Shown here piece by piece: positions 55,862-63,539 of a DNA stretch of 64,000 nt. This DNA is from JACSRF01 sp963695505. Lineage in GTDB: Bacteria > Chloroflexota > Anaerolineae > Promineifilales > Promineifilaceae. Made by a program: the position numbers and the translations under genes. The DNA lies in NCBI GenBank assembly GCA_963695505.1, contig CAVOGX010000014.1, forward strand, positions 1 through 64,000. Reading direction: 5' to 3'. Position 1 is the stretch's first letter, and every line of letters begins with the position of its first letter. The notes beneath the pieces are model-generated. The model was given only the letters and a program-made list of their open reading frames with translations, made no database searches and was not told the origin of the DNA.

Positions 55862-56272
55862 TTAACGCTTGGTATAAGTTGGGGCCTTACGCGCCCGTTT
55901 TAGACCAGGCTTCTTGCGCTCCTTAATGCGTGCATCCCGTGTCAGATGACCATTTGCACGCAGCGGGCTGCGCAGATTCTCATCGTACTTTACCAGAGCA
56001 CGGGCCAAGCCTAGCCGTACTGCACTGGTTTGTCCGGTGATTCCACCACCTTCTACCAGCACGGTCACGTCAACCTTGCCTTGAAGCTCAGCATCAACCA
56101 GGGGTCCTGACAGAACCTGAACATCGCCAAAGCGCGAAAAGTAATCACTCACTTCCCGGCCATTTACCATGAACGAACCATTGCTTTCAGCATCAATATA
56201 AATGCGTACTCTAGCCGAGGACGTTTTGCGCCGCCCGATTCCTTCAAAATATGGTCTTCCTTCGTAAGCCAT
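55862..56272 (-). CDS. rpsI: Ribosomal protein uS9
   Basis: 136 residues from ATG 56272 (MAYEGRPYFEGIGRRKTSSA). Features: GIGRRKTSSARVRI, GGGITGQTSAVRLGLARALV and the basic C-terminal tail LTRDARIKERKKPGLKRARK then APTYTKR, which reaches the ribosomal P site. It is the last gene of the cluster, 10 bp after rplM. An upstream in-frame start at 56338 would overlap rplM and is not needed. Confidence 0.95.
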   Translation of the reverse strand: MAYEGRPYFEGIGRRKTSSARVRIYIDAESNGSFMVNGREVSDYFSRFGDVQVLSGPLVDAELQGKVDVTVLVEGGGITGQTSAVRLGLARALVKYDENLRSPLRANGHLTRDARIKERKKPGLKRARKAPTYTKR

Positions 56273-56282
56273 CAATACCTCC

Positions 56283-56711
56283 CTACAGCTCCATAACTTT
56301 AGGTTGCTGTGCTTCGTGCGGATGTTCCGGACCAGCATAAACCTTCAGTTTTTTAATCATTTTCCGTCCCAGGCGATTTTTGGGCAGCATACCCCGTACG
56401 GCAATTTCTACAGGTCGTGTAGGATGCTTTTCCAATTGTTGACGCAGCGTCAGCTCGCGCAAACCGCCGGGATACCCGGAGTGCCGATAGTACATTTTCT
56501 TTTCCATACGCTGTCCGGTAACAGCAATTTTTTCCGCATTCACCACAATCACAAAATCACCACAATCTACGGATGGGCTGTAAATGGGTTTATGCTTTCC
56601 ACGCAAGACTGCGGCAATTTGCGATGCCAAACGCCCTAGAGTTTTACCCTCAGCGTCAACTACGTACCAGCGCCGCTCTACGTCTGCCGGTTTTGTCACA
56701 AAGGTTTTCAT
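56283..56711 (-). CDS. rplM: Ribosomal protein uL13
   Basis: 142 residues, full length. MKTFVTKPADVERRWYVVDA, GKTLGRLASQIAAVLRGKHK, HSGYPGGLRELTLRQQL and VRGMLPKNRLGRKMIKKLKV are all conserved. The start ATG 56711 is preceded by AGGAGAAGGGG. A 14-bp-arm hairpin lies between truA and this gene. Confidence 0.96.
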   Translation of the reverse strand: MKTFVTKPADVERRWYVVDAEGKTLGRLASQIAAVLRGKHKPIYSPSVDCGDFVIVVNAEKIAVTGQRMEKKMYYRHSGYPGGLRELTLRQQLEKHPTRPVEIAVRGMLPKNRLGRKMIKKLKVYAGPEHPHEAQQPKVMEL

Positions 56712-56738
56712 ACCCCTTCTCCTAAATCAACTTAATTG

Positions 56739-56790
56739 GAGGGTAAAGAGTAAAGTCTACAATGGATGTTGAGCCCTACTCTTTACCCTC
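56739..56790 (-). promoter_or_regulatory. Hairpin with 14-bp perfect arms between truA and rplM
   Basis: GAGGGTAAAGAGTA (56739-56752) and TACTCTTTACCCTC (56777-56790) flank a 24-base loop. The right arm touches the truA stop codon. No T tract follows on the minus strand, so it may be a processing or stability element rather than a terminator. Confidence 0.65.
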
Positions 56791-57533
56791 TAATCGTCTC
56801 CATATGTTACAGATAGTAAACGTAATCCCTGCGGCGGAGCCACTGTGCCACATTGGTCACGGTTGGCTGCCCCAAAAGCTGCAATAAATTCGCTGACTGT
56901 CCATGAGCCATCGCCGACTAACTTTAAACTGCCGACAATACTCCGTACCATCCGGTACAGGAAGGCAGTGGCCTCTATTTCATAGATTAGTACGCTTCCT
57001 TGGCGTAACCAGTAAGAATGAAACACTTCTCGTATTGTGTTTTCACCCTGGGGCGATGTGCCAAAGGTAGCAAAATCATGAAGGCCAACGAGCTGTACAG
57101 CGGCGTCATTCATCTGGGTTATATCTAGCGGTGTGCTAATGTGCCAGTGGAAACGGCCGTGTAGCGGGCTGCGGACAGGTTGGTTGTAAATGTAATACTG
57201 GTATGCCCGACTCCGGGCATCAAACCGTGGATGAAATTCTGCATCGACTTCATCCAGTTGTAAAACAGCAATGTCTTTTGGTAATTTCGCATTGAGCGCG
57301 CGCTGCAAAGATTCTTTGCCATGGTTCCAGGAGGTTTGAAAGCTAACTACTTGTCCGGTAGCATGCACTCCCCGGTCAGTTCGTCCTGAACCTGTTATGG
57401 AAACCACAGAATTTGTTAATGAATGAAGTACGCGCTCAAGTTCTCCTTGAATGGTTGGCTGCTCGTCACGCTGTCGCTGGAAGCCAAAGTAATCTGTGCC
57501 GTCATACGCAATCAGGGCGCAATAGCGTGGCAA
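56790..57533 (-). CDS. truA: tRNA pseudouridine(38-40) synthase
   Basis: 247 residues. It makes pseudouridine at positions 38-40 of the tRNA anticodon arm. The catalytic Asp is in SITGSGRTDRGVHATGQVVS. Other motifs are YCALIAYDGTDYFGFQRQRD, HPRFDARSRAYQYYIYN and EIEATAFLYRMVRSIVGSLK. It starts 3 bases after the rplQ stop, a normal place for truA at the end of the alpha operon. One ACGGCCGT copy (57,152) lies within. Confidence 0.96.
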   Translation of the reverse strand: MPRYCALIAYDGTDYFGFQRQRDEQPTIQGELERVLHSLTNSVVSITGSGRTDRGVHATGQVVSFQTSWNHGKESLQRALNAKLPKDIAVLQLDEVDAEFHPRFDARSRAYQYYIYNQPVRSPLHGRFHWHISTPLDITQMNDAAVQLVGLHDFATFGTSPQGENTIREVFHSYWLRQGSVLIYEIEATAFLYRMVRSIVGSLKLVGDGSWTVSEFIAAFGAANRDQCGTVAPPQGLRLLSVTYGDD

Positions 57534-57536
57534 GCA

Positions 57537-57968
57537 TTACTCCTCGTTGTCTACCAGCATCAGTACCGCCATTTCGGCGTTATCGCCAGGGCGCTTTCCA
57601 ATTTTTACCATCCGTGTATACCCGCCCGGGCGTTCAGAATAACGGGGGGCCACTTCACTGAATAACTTCTTGACAACGTCAACCTGTTCCCGAGAACCGA
57701 CGTCGTCTCTGACAACACGGAAACGCGGCAAGCGGGAGGCTGCCAAACGCCGGGCGTGCACTTCCATTGCAGGGTTTTCTTTACCGTTTGCTATCCCTCG
57801 TTTGGCAAGGGTGATCATTTTTTCTGCCGCCGGGCGGATTGTGCGAGCCTTCGCTTCGGTGGTAACGATTTTTTCATGGCAGATCAGGTCTGCAATCATA
57901 TTTTTACGCAAGGCTTTGCGATGGGCCGCATCTCTATTCAGGCGGCGGCCGTGTACTCTATGTCGCAT
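57537..57968 (-). CDS. rplQ: Ribosomal protein bL17
   Basis: 143 residues from ATG 57968; an upstream start at 58001 is unlikely. MRHRVHGRRLNRDAAHRKAL, NMIADLICHEKIVTTEAKAR, and GGYTRMVKIGKRPGDNAEMA are the conserved family parts. It follows rpoA as in other bacteria and is 3 bases upstream of truA. Confidence 0.96.
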   Translation of the reverse strand: MRHRVHGRRLNRDAAHRKALRKNMIADLICHEKIVTTEAKARTIRPAAEKMITLAKRGIANGKENPAMEVHARRLAASRLPRFRVVRDDVGSREQVDVVKKLFSEVAPRYSERPGGYTRMVKIGKRPGDNAEMAVLMLVDNEE

Positions 57969-58049
57969 CGTATTTCCTCGTACTCTGTCGAATATTGTCA
58001 AACCGGGTGTGCGCTGAAAAACAAGCGCACCCGGCTACAAAACGGCCGA

Positions 58050-59009
58050 TCAGGCCGCCATATCATCCTCATCCAAAAGGAAACCTTTGGCTCGCAGCTG
58101 CTGTTTCAGCTCATCCAGCGATTTTTCACCAAAATTGCGGATGGCTAGCATGGTTTCTTCACCACGTTCCAACATTTCCAGCATTTCGCCTACTTTGGTG
58201 ATGCCCGTGCGCTTCAAAGAATTGAAGACGCGCACGCTCAAATCCAGGTGTTCAATAGGGGTATCATACACCTCGTTTGGTATCGCTTCTTCTTCTTCCT
58301 CTTCTTCAACCGGTAGGAAGGTTTCTTCGCTTACGCCGGCAAGAGGACGCATGTACTGCATCATTATCTGCGCTGACTGCGCCAGGGCATCTTCTGGTTT
58401 AATAGTGCCGTCTGTCCAAATTTGCATGATGAGGCGATCGAAATCAGCGACCTGCCCAACGCGAGTCTTTTCTACATCGTAAGATACGCGGGAGATTGGA
58501 CTGAATACAGCATCAACAGGTAGTTCGCCAATTGGCAAACGTCCTCTTTCCTCGGCAGGAGAGTATCCCCGGCCTGTTTCTGCGGTCATTTCAACTTCGA
58601 GAAATGCTTCATCCGAATCGACCGTAAACAGGTACAAATCCGGATTGACAATCTCTACCTCAGGGGGGGTTTGAATATCCGCAGCGGTTACGGTACCTGC
58701 ACCATGAACTTCCAGGCGCATGCGCGCGTTGTCAGTATCGTACAGGCGCATACGCAACTGCTTGAGGTTCAAAATGAGCTGCATCATGTCTTCGCGCACA
58801 TGGGGTATGGCAGAAAACTCATGCGGCACATCACTCACGCGCACAGAGGTCACGGCAGAGCCAGGCAGAGAGGACAGCAAAATACGGCGCAAGGTGTTAC
58901 CCACCGTCGCTCCATACCCGCGTTCCAAAGGGGCAATTGTAAAACGGCCGTATTTTTGAGACATGGCCGTACTTTCTATTTTCGGTAAAACCAGGTTACT
59001 AATAGCCAA
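58050..59009 (-). CDS. rpoA: RNA polymerase alpha subunit
   Basis: 319 residues, starting at a TTG (59009) with GGAGGAGG upstream at the correct distance; no better ATG fits. N-terminal domain: YGRFTIAPLERGYGATVGNT, LRRILLSSLPGSAVTSV, DADEAFLEVEMTAETGRGY-like residues (read DSDEAFLEVEMTAETGRGYS). An acidic linker with six Glu precedes the C-terminal domain: DLSVRVFNSLKRTGITKVGE and IRNFGEKSLDELKQQLRAKG, which binds UP elements and activators. ACGGCCGT (58,943) encodes part of YGRF in the opposite sense. Confidence 0.96.
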   Translation of the reverse strand: MAISNLVLPKIESTAMSQKYGRFTIAPLERGYGATVGNTLRRILLSSLPGSAVTSVRVSDVPHEFSAIPHVREDMMQLILNLKQLRMRLYDTDNARMRLEVHGAGTVTAADIQTPPEVEIVNPDLYLFTVDSDEAFLEVEMTAETGRGYSPAEERGRLPIGELPVDAVFSPISRVSYDVEKTRVGQVADFDRLIMQIWTDGTIKPEDALAQSAQIMMQYMRPLAGVSEETFLPVEEEEEEEAIPNEVYDTPIEHLDLSVRVFNSLKRTGITKVGEMLEMLERGEETMLAIRNFGEKSLDELKQQLRAKGFLLDEDDMAA

Positions 59010-59057
59010 GACCGAATCCTCCTCCCAAAATCATTTGGTTAGTCTGAGTCACAATCA

Positions 59058-59696
59058 TTAACGGGAGTAGTACTCAACAATCAACTGCTCATTCAAGGGA
59101 GCATCAATGTCATCCCGAGCAGGAAGGTGCAGCACATTACCAACCAGGCCCCGCGTATCGGCCGTCAACCAACGCGGAATTTGGCGATCGTCATAATCTT
59201 GCTGCAACTCTTTGAAAAATGTCCGTCGCATACTCTCCGGGCGAATAGAAATTTTGTCCCCAGGAGCTACCAATGCAGAGGGTACGTTTGTTTTACGGCC
59301 GTTAAGCATAAAATGGCCATGTTGTACCAGCTGACGTGCATGTGCCCGAGAGCTAGCCATGCCTAAACGGTAAACAACATTATCAAGACGGCACTCCAGG
59401 TGCACTAACAAATTTGTACCTGTCAAACCCACCTGTTGCGTTGAACGCCGGAAATAATTCCTAAACTGCCGCTCCATAATTCCATAGATACGGCGCGCCT
59501 TTTGCTTTTCCCGTAGCTGCAGCAAATAGTCAGACGCCCGCCCGCGACGAAACTGAGTCTCGCGACCATGTTGCCCCGGAGGGTACGAACGGCGTTCAAA
59601 AGAGCACTTCGGGGTCATACAGCGTGACCCCTTCAAAAACAGCTTTTCGCCTTCGCGGCGGCAAAGCCTACAAACTGGACCAGTATATCTTGCCAA
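59058..59696 (-). CDS. rpsD: Ribosomal protein uS4, zinc-binding form
   Basis: 212 residues. MARYTGPVCRLCRREGEKLF with KGSRCMTPKCSFERR gives four Cys (C+ form) that bind zinc. The S4 RNA-binding domain has HLECRLDNVVYRLGMASSRA and ARQLVQHGHFMLNGRKTNVP. It is the early assembly protein of the small subunit. 49 bp separate it from rpoA. One ACGGCCGT copy lies within (59,298). Confidence 0.96.
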   Translation of the reverse strand: MARYTGPVCRLCRREGEKLFLKGSRCMTPKCSFERRSYPPGQHGRETQFRRGRASDYLLQLREKQKARRIYGIMERQFRNYFRRSTQQVGLTGTNLLVHLECRLDNVVYRLGMASSRAHARQLVQHGHFMLNGRKTNVPSALVAPGDKISIRPESMRRTFFKELQQDYDDRQIPRWLTADTRGLVGNVLHLPARDDIDAPLNEQLIVEYYSR

Positions 59697-59771
59697 CTTA
59701 CAGTACCTCCATTCAAAAAGGATTCACGAGAGGTTTACAGGTGTGGCAACCTTTCATCCCTCTCAAAATAA

Positions 59772-60167
59772 TTAAACGCGACGCTTTTTAGGTGGCCGAC
59801 AACCATTATGCGGCACAGGCGTCACATCCTGAATTGACCGAATGCGAATACCAGAAGCTTGTATAGCGCGGATTGCTGCCTCGCGGCCAGGACCAGGCCC
59901 TTTCACAATCACGTCAACTTCTTGCATCCCATTTTCTTGCGCTTCCCGCGCGGCATTTTGACTCGCTAAACGAGCTGCATAGGGCGTACTTTTACGCGAC
60001 CCCTTAAACCCCGCGTTTCCTGCGCTAGACCAGGCAACAGTGTTACCATTCAAATCCGTAATGGTTACAATCGTATTGTTAAAAGTCGCAAAAATATGGG
60101 CCTGTCCTTGTGGCACCATTTTCCTTGCTTTCTTGCGTACTTGTGTCTGTCTTCTACGTCGTCCCAT
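59772..60167 (-). CDS. rpsK: Ribosomal protein uS11
   Basis: 131 residues. HIFATFNNTIVTITDLNGNT, AWSSAGNAGFKGSRKSTPYA and VIVKGPGPGREAAIRAIQAS are conserved, and the tail DVTPVPHNGCRPPKKRRV is standard. The N-terminus is basic (MGRRRRQTQVRKKARKMVPQ). It forms part of the mRNA exit region of the small subunit. Confidence 0.97.
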   Translation of the reverse strand: MGRRRRQTQVRKKARKMVPQGQAHIFATFNNTIVTITDLNGNTVAWSSAGNAGFKGSRKSTPYAARLASQNAAREAQENGMQEVDVIVKGPGPGREAAIRAIQASGIRIRSIQDVTPVPHNGCRPPKKRRV

Positions 60168-60206
60168 CTCTATTCCTCACAAAAAAGGGCTAAAACTAGC
60201 TGTCTA

Positions 60207-60587
60207 TTACTTACCTTTACGCCGCCCACGCCCAGCAACAGTTTTCTTTGGACCCTTACGCGTGCGTGCATTGGTTTTGGTTCGCTGACCATGCACGGGA
60301 AGGTGCCGGCGGTGCCGTAGTCCACGGTAGCAACCAATCTCACGCAAACGCTTGATATTCATTGCCACTTCACGACGCAAATCGCCTTCAACCATTAATT
60401 CTTGATCAATTACCTGACGCAGGCGTGTTACCTCTGCTTCAGATAAATCTTTCACTCGTGTATCAGGATTTACGTCAGCTGCATCTAAAATTTTCAAACT
60501 TGTAGACCGACCAATCCCATAGATATAAGTTAAACTGACTTCCACTCTTTTTTGGCGGGGAATGTCAACACCAGCAATACGAGCCAT
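60207..60587 (-). CDS. rpsM: Ribosomal protein uS13
   Basis: 126 residues. MARIAGVDIPRQKRVEVSLT, YIYGIGRSTSLKIL, CYRGLRHRRHLPVHGQRTKT and NARTRKGPKKTVAGRGRRKG are all conserved. The basic tail contacts tRNA. It follows rpmJ by 47 bp. Confidence 0.97.
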   Translation of the reverse strand: MARIAGVDIPRQKRVEVSLTYIYGIGRSTSLKILDAADVNPDTRVKDLSEAEVTRLRQVIDQELMVEGDLRREVAMNIKRLREIGCYRGLRHRRHLPVHGQRTKTNARTRKGPKKTVAGRGRRKGK

Positions 60588-60634
60588 AATTCCTCCAGAT
60601 AATTCAGCTTTTCAGGCCAAATATTTATCTCACA

Positions 60635-60748
60635 CTACCCTTGACGCTGTTTATGATTGGGATCTACACAAATCACGCGAACAACGCCGCGGCGCTTAAT
60701 AATTTTACATTTTGGGCAACGCCGTTTAACAGATGCCGATACCTTCAT
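60635..60748 (-). CDS. rpmJ: Ribosomal protein bL36
   Basis: 37 residues from ATG 60748: MKVSASVKRRCPKCKIIKRR, then GVVRVICVDPNHKQRQG. It has the zinc site C-x2-C ... C-x4-H of the Cys-type bL36. infA, which often precedes it, is absent here: adk ends 154 bp upstream and the spacer holds no gene. Confidence 0.95.
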   Translation of the reverse strand: MKVSASVKRRCPKCKIIKRRGVVRVICVDPNHKQRQG

Positions 60749-60901
60749 TTTTACTAACTCCGTTCCACTTACGAAAACGTTTGTTTCCGAATTGGCTCAT
60801 ACACCTTTTCACGAAACTGCCCTCTGCCAGGTATCTGGCCGAAGGCAGACCGACCTACTAGTTTCTCATAATTTTAATGATTTGTCCACAAATTGGATAA
60901 A

Positions 60902-61471
60902 TCAGGCTGCTTCAATTACTTCACACAAGTCGCTTTGCACAGCCTCCACAGACTGATCGCCATCGACTTCCACAAGCAGTCCCTTTGCCCGATAATATTC
61001 CAAGATTGGGGCTGTTTGCTCAAAGTATACGCGCATCCGGTTCTGGATGGTATTCAGGTTGTCGTCGGTACGCCCTTCGATTTCTGCCCGTTTGACCAAG
61101 CGATTTACCAAAACATCTTGCTCGACGCGAATATATGGAACCACGTTTATGTGCCCATTAAAATCGGCAAGTAAGTTGTCTAGGGCCTGTGCCTGTGCAA
61201 TGGTCCGTGGAAATCCGTCGAGAATGCCGCCATTTTCGCAATCTGGTTGTGACAGGCGTTCTCGTACCATAGCTATGGTCACATCATCAGGAACTAGCTC
61301 TCCTTTATCCATGAAGGATTTTGCCAGTTTTCCTAACTCAGTTTGATTTGTAAGGTTGTGGCGAAATAAATCACCAGAAGATATTTGCGGCAGACTGAAG
61401 CGCTTTTCAAGCAATTTGGCTTGTGTGCCTTTTCCTGCCCCAGGAGCTCCCACCAAAACTATGTATTTCAT
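60902..61471 (-). CDS. adk: Adenylate kinase
   Basis: 189 residues, short-lid form. MKYIVLVGAPGAGKGTQAKL is the P-loop. ISSGDLFRHNLTNQTELGKL and the substrate motif GGILDGFPRTIAQAQALDNL follow; the lid is short, without the Cys4 zinc knob (VKRAEIEGRTDDNLNTIQNR). It interconverts ATP, AMP and ADP. Its ATG overlaps the secY stop by one base, so the two are coupled. Confidence 0.96.
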   Translation of the reverse strand: MKYIVLVGAPGAGKGTQAKLLEKRFSLPQISSGDLFRHNLTNQTELGKLAKSFMDKGELVPDDVTIAMVRERLSQPDCENGGILDGFPRTIAQAQALDNLLADFNGHINVVPYIRVEQDVLVNRLVKRAEIEGRTDDNLNTIQNRMRVYFEQTAPILEYYRAKGLLVEVDGDQSVEAVQSDLCEVIEAA

Positions 61472-62859
61472 TACTTAATGAAACCCTCGTAATTACGCAT
61501 CAGTAATTGTGCTTCTAGCTGTCGCATGGTATCGATAACAACACCTACAACAATGATTAACCCCGAGCCGCTGACAATGAGCACACTTTGCTCCAACCCT
61601 TCAATACGAAGCAGGTTACCGGCCAGGGCCATGATTCCCGGCAAAATGGCAACAAGACCTAGAAACACAGCGCCAACAAGAGTGATGCGGCGAACAACAG
61701 AAGTGATGTAATCGGCCGTGCGTTTTCCAGGGCGAATCCCAGGAATAAACCCACCCTGCCGCTGCAACGTTTGGGGTAGGTTTTGCTGCTGGATCATTAC
61801 GTCAGTGTAGAAAAAGGTAAAGCCAACCACAAATAGGAAGTAGGTGATCCAGTAGAAGTAAAAGGTGGCTGATTCTGGTGTGTAAGTATTGTTCCCGAAA
61901 CCACTAATTGAGCGGGCAATGCTCTGGAAGAAATTACCCTCAGCGGACATATCGCCGACAAAGAAGTTGGCAATTAGGGGGGGGAATGTCAATATCGATT
62001 GGGCAAAGATAATGGGAATCATGCCCGCGGTGTTTACTTTTAAGGGTACAAAGGTGCTTTGCCCCTGGTATACTTTCCGCCCGCGCACGCGACGGCCGTA
62101 TTGCACAGGGATGCGTCGCTGCCCTTCTTGAATAACCACGATGACCAATACGGTCAGTACAGTGAGGATGAGAAAGGCTATAATGGTAAAGATCCGGGCA
62201 GTCATGTCGTCAATGGCAAACAATCGCGCCGCATTTGGCAATATCTGCGAAATAATCCCACCAAAAATGATTAGAGAGATACCCTGCCCGATACCTTCAT
62301 CGGTAATGCGGTTGCCAATCCAGATAGCAAACATAGTGCCACCTGTCATGGCAAAAAGGGTGGTCATCGTTGGCAGTAATTGAGATGCTCCAAAACCAAA
62401 GTTAGGCATGATGGTTGCCAACCCATCTCCAACGCCGCCTCCAATGCTAAATCCTACTAAACGCACCTGCCCCACAGCCTGCAAGAAGGCCAGGGGAACT
62501 GTAATGTAATAGGTGATGCGGTTAATTTTGTCACGACCAGATTCACCCTCTGAAGCCAGCTCTTCAAGCTGAGGGATGATCGGTTGCAGCAACTGCATGA
62601 TAATGGAAGCGGTAATGTAGGGGTAAACCCCCATGGCCATGACGGAGAAGTTGCGCACAGCGCCACCTGAGAGCAAGTCAAGAAAATCGATAACCTGGTT
62701 ACCCGACACCTGTTCGGTAAATGCACGCCAGGCTTGTAACTCAACACCAGGTACAGGAATATTGGCTACTAAGCGATATATGACCAGCATCAAAACGGTG
62801 AACAAGATGCGGCGCCTTAGGTCTGGTAGAGCAAAGGCAGTACGTACAGATTCAATCAT
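61471..62859 (-). CDS. secY: Protein translocase subunit SecY
   Basis: 462 residues, ten membrane helices. The N-terminal RRRILFTVLMLVIYRLVANI PVPG region, the plug-adjacent LLSGGAVRNFSVMAMGVYPY and ITASIIMQLL, the cytoplasmic loop RRIPVQYGRRVRGRKVYQGQ and the C-terminal RNYEGFIK are typical. It forms the protein-conducting channel with SecE and SecG. ACGGCCGT (62,090) lies in the YGRR loop. Confidence 0.95.
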   Translation of the reverse strand: MIESVRTAFALPDLRRRILFTVLMLVIYRLVANIPVPGVELQAWRAFTEQVSGNQVIDFLDLLSGGAVRNFSVMAMGVYPYITASIIMQLLQPIIPQLEELASEGESGRDKINRITYYITVPLAFLQAVGQVRLVGFSIGGGVGDGLATIMPNFGFGASQLLPTMTTLFAMTGGTMFAIWIGNRITDEGIGQGISLIIFGGIISQILPNAARLFAIDDMTARIFTIIAFLILTVLTVLVIVVIQEGQRRIPVQYGRRVRGRKVYQGQSTFVPLKVNTAGMIPIIFAQSILTFPPLIANFFVGDMSAEGNFFQSIARSISGFGNNTYTPESATFYFYWITYFLFVVGFTFFYTDVMIQQQNLPQTLQRQGGFIPGIRPGKRTADYITSVVRRITLVGAVFLGLVAILPGIMALAGNLLRIEGLEQSVLIVSGSGLIIVVGVVIDTMRQLEAQLLMRNYEGFIK

Positions 62860-62902
62860 AGTCTTTTTACTCCGTAATCAGGTATTTCCCCTGATGGTTG
62901 GC

Positions 62903-63355
62903 TTAGAGCTCAAGTACTTCGACAGTACCACCCGCTGCTTCAATTTTTTCTTTTGCTGAGGCGGAAAAGCGATGGGCTTTAATGGTTAGAGGCGAACTGA
63001 GTTCGCCATCGCCAAGAATGACAACAGGATCCGTCGCTTTTTTAACCAGACCAATCTCGGCCATAACCTCTGGCGTTATGGTCTCGTCGCCAAAATCAAA
63101 CTCGGCGAGGTTTTTCAGATTGACTGGGGTATAGTAAATTTTGCGAATATTTGTGAAACCGCGCTTGTAAGGTAAGCGGCGCGCTAAGGGCAGCTGTCCA
63201 CCTTCGAAGTAAACGCCTTTACCGCCACCGCTGCGCGCATTTTGTCCTTTGGTACCACGGCCGGCAGTTTTTCCCTGGCCGGCGCCAGCACCACGACCTA
63301 CTCGCTTGCGCTTCTTTTTCGCCCCTGGGGATGGACGCAGATCGTTTAGTTTCAT
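62903..63355 (-). CDS. rplO: Ribosomal protein uL15
   Basis: 150 residues. MKLNDLRPSPGAKKKRKRVG, RGAGAGQGKTAGRGTKGQNA and RSGGGKGVYFEGGQLPLARR are the conserved N-terminal RNA-binding part; the C-terminus AHRFSASAKEKIEAAGGTVE is standard. It starts 1 bp after the rpmD stop. It overlaps no neighbour. Confidence 0.96.
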   Translation of the reverse strand: MKLNDLRPSPGAKKKRKRVGRGAGAGQGKTAGRGTKGQNARSGGGKGVYFEGGQLPLARRLPYKRGFTNIRKIYYTPVNLKNLAEFDFGDETITPEVMAEIGLVKKATDPVVILGDGELSSPLTIKAHRFSASAKEKIEAAGGTVEVLEL

Positions 63356-63356
63356 G

Positions 63357-63539
63357 TTATTTTACCTCTTCTACGTGAACCAGGTGAGGCACTTTGTTGA
63401 TCATGCCGCGAATAACGGCCGTATCTTCATGCTCCACTGTTTGATTTAACTTCTTCAATCCGAGCGCCTTAATCGTGGCCTTCTGCTTCTCGTTGTATCC
63501 AATTGCGCTCTTTTGATACGTAATCTTCAACTTTGCCAT
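63357..63539 (-). CDS. rpmD: Ribosomal protein uL30
   Basis: 60 residues from ATG 63539: MAKLKITYQKSAIGYNEKQK, ATIKALGLKKLNQTVEHEDT, then AVIRGMINKVPHLVHVEEVK. Start codon overlaps the rpsE stop (TGATG), and a second ATG at 63542 also fits. ACGGCCGT (63,416) encodes TAV. Confidence 0.95.
   Translation of the reverse strand: MAKLKITYQKSAIGYNEKQKATIKALGLKKLNQTVEHEDTAVIRGMINKVPHLVHVEEVK

Larger units (their letters stand above)
13670..63424. repeat. Highly iterated palindrome ACGGCCGT (about 58 copies)
   Basis: By eye I find about 58 copies of ACGGCCGT between 13,670 and 63,424, and none to the left of the junction. Many extend to GAAACGGCCGTTTC; the 16-bp perfect palindrome GGAAACGGCCGTTTCC is at 24544-24559. 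At 55% GC about one copy would be expected by chance. Most copies are in coding sequence and encode (E)TAV(S) or DGR(F). Others lie in terminator loops and spacers. Confidence 0.9.
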
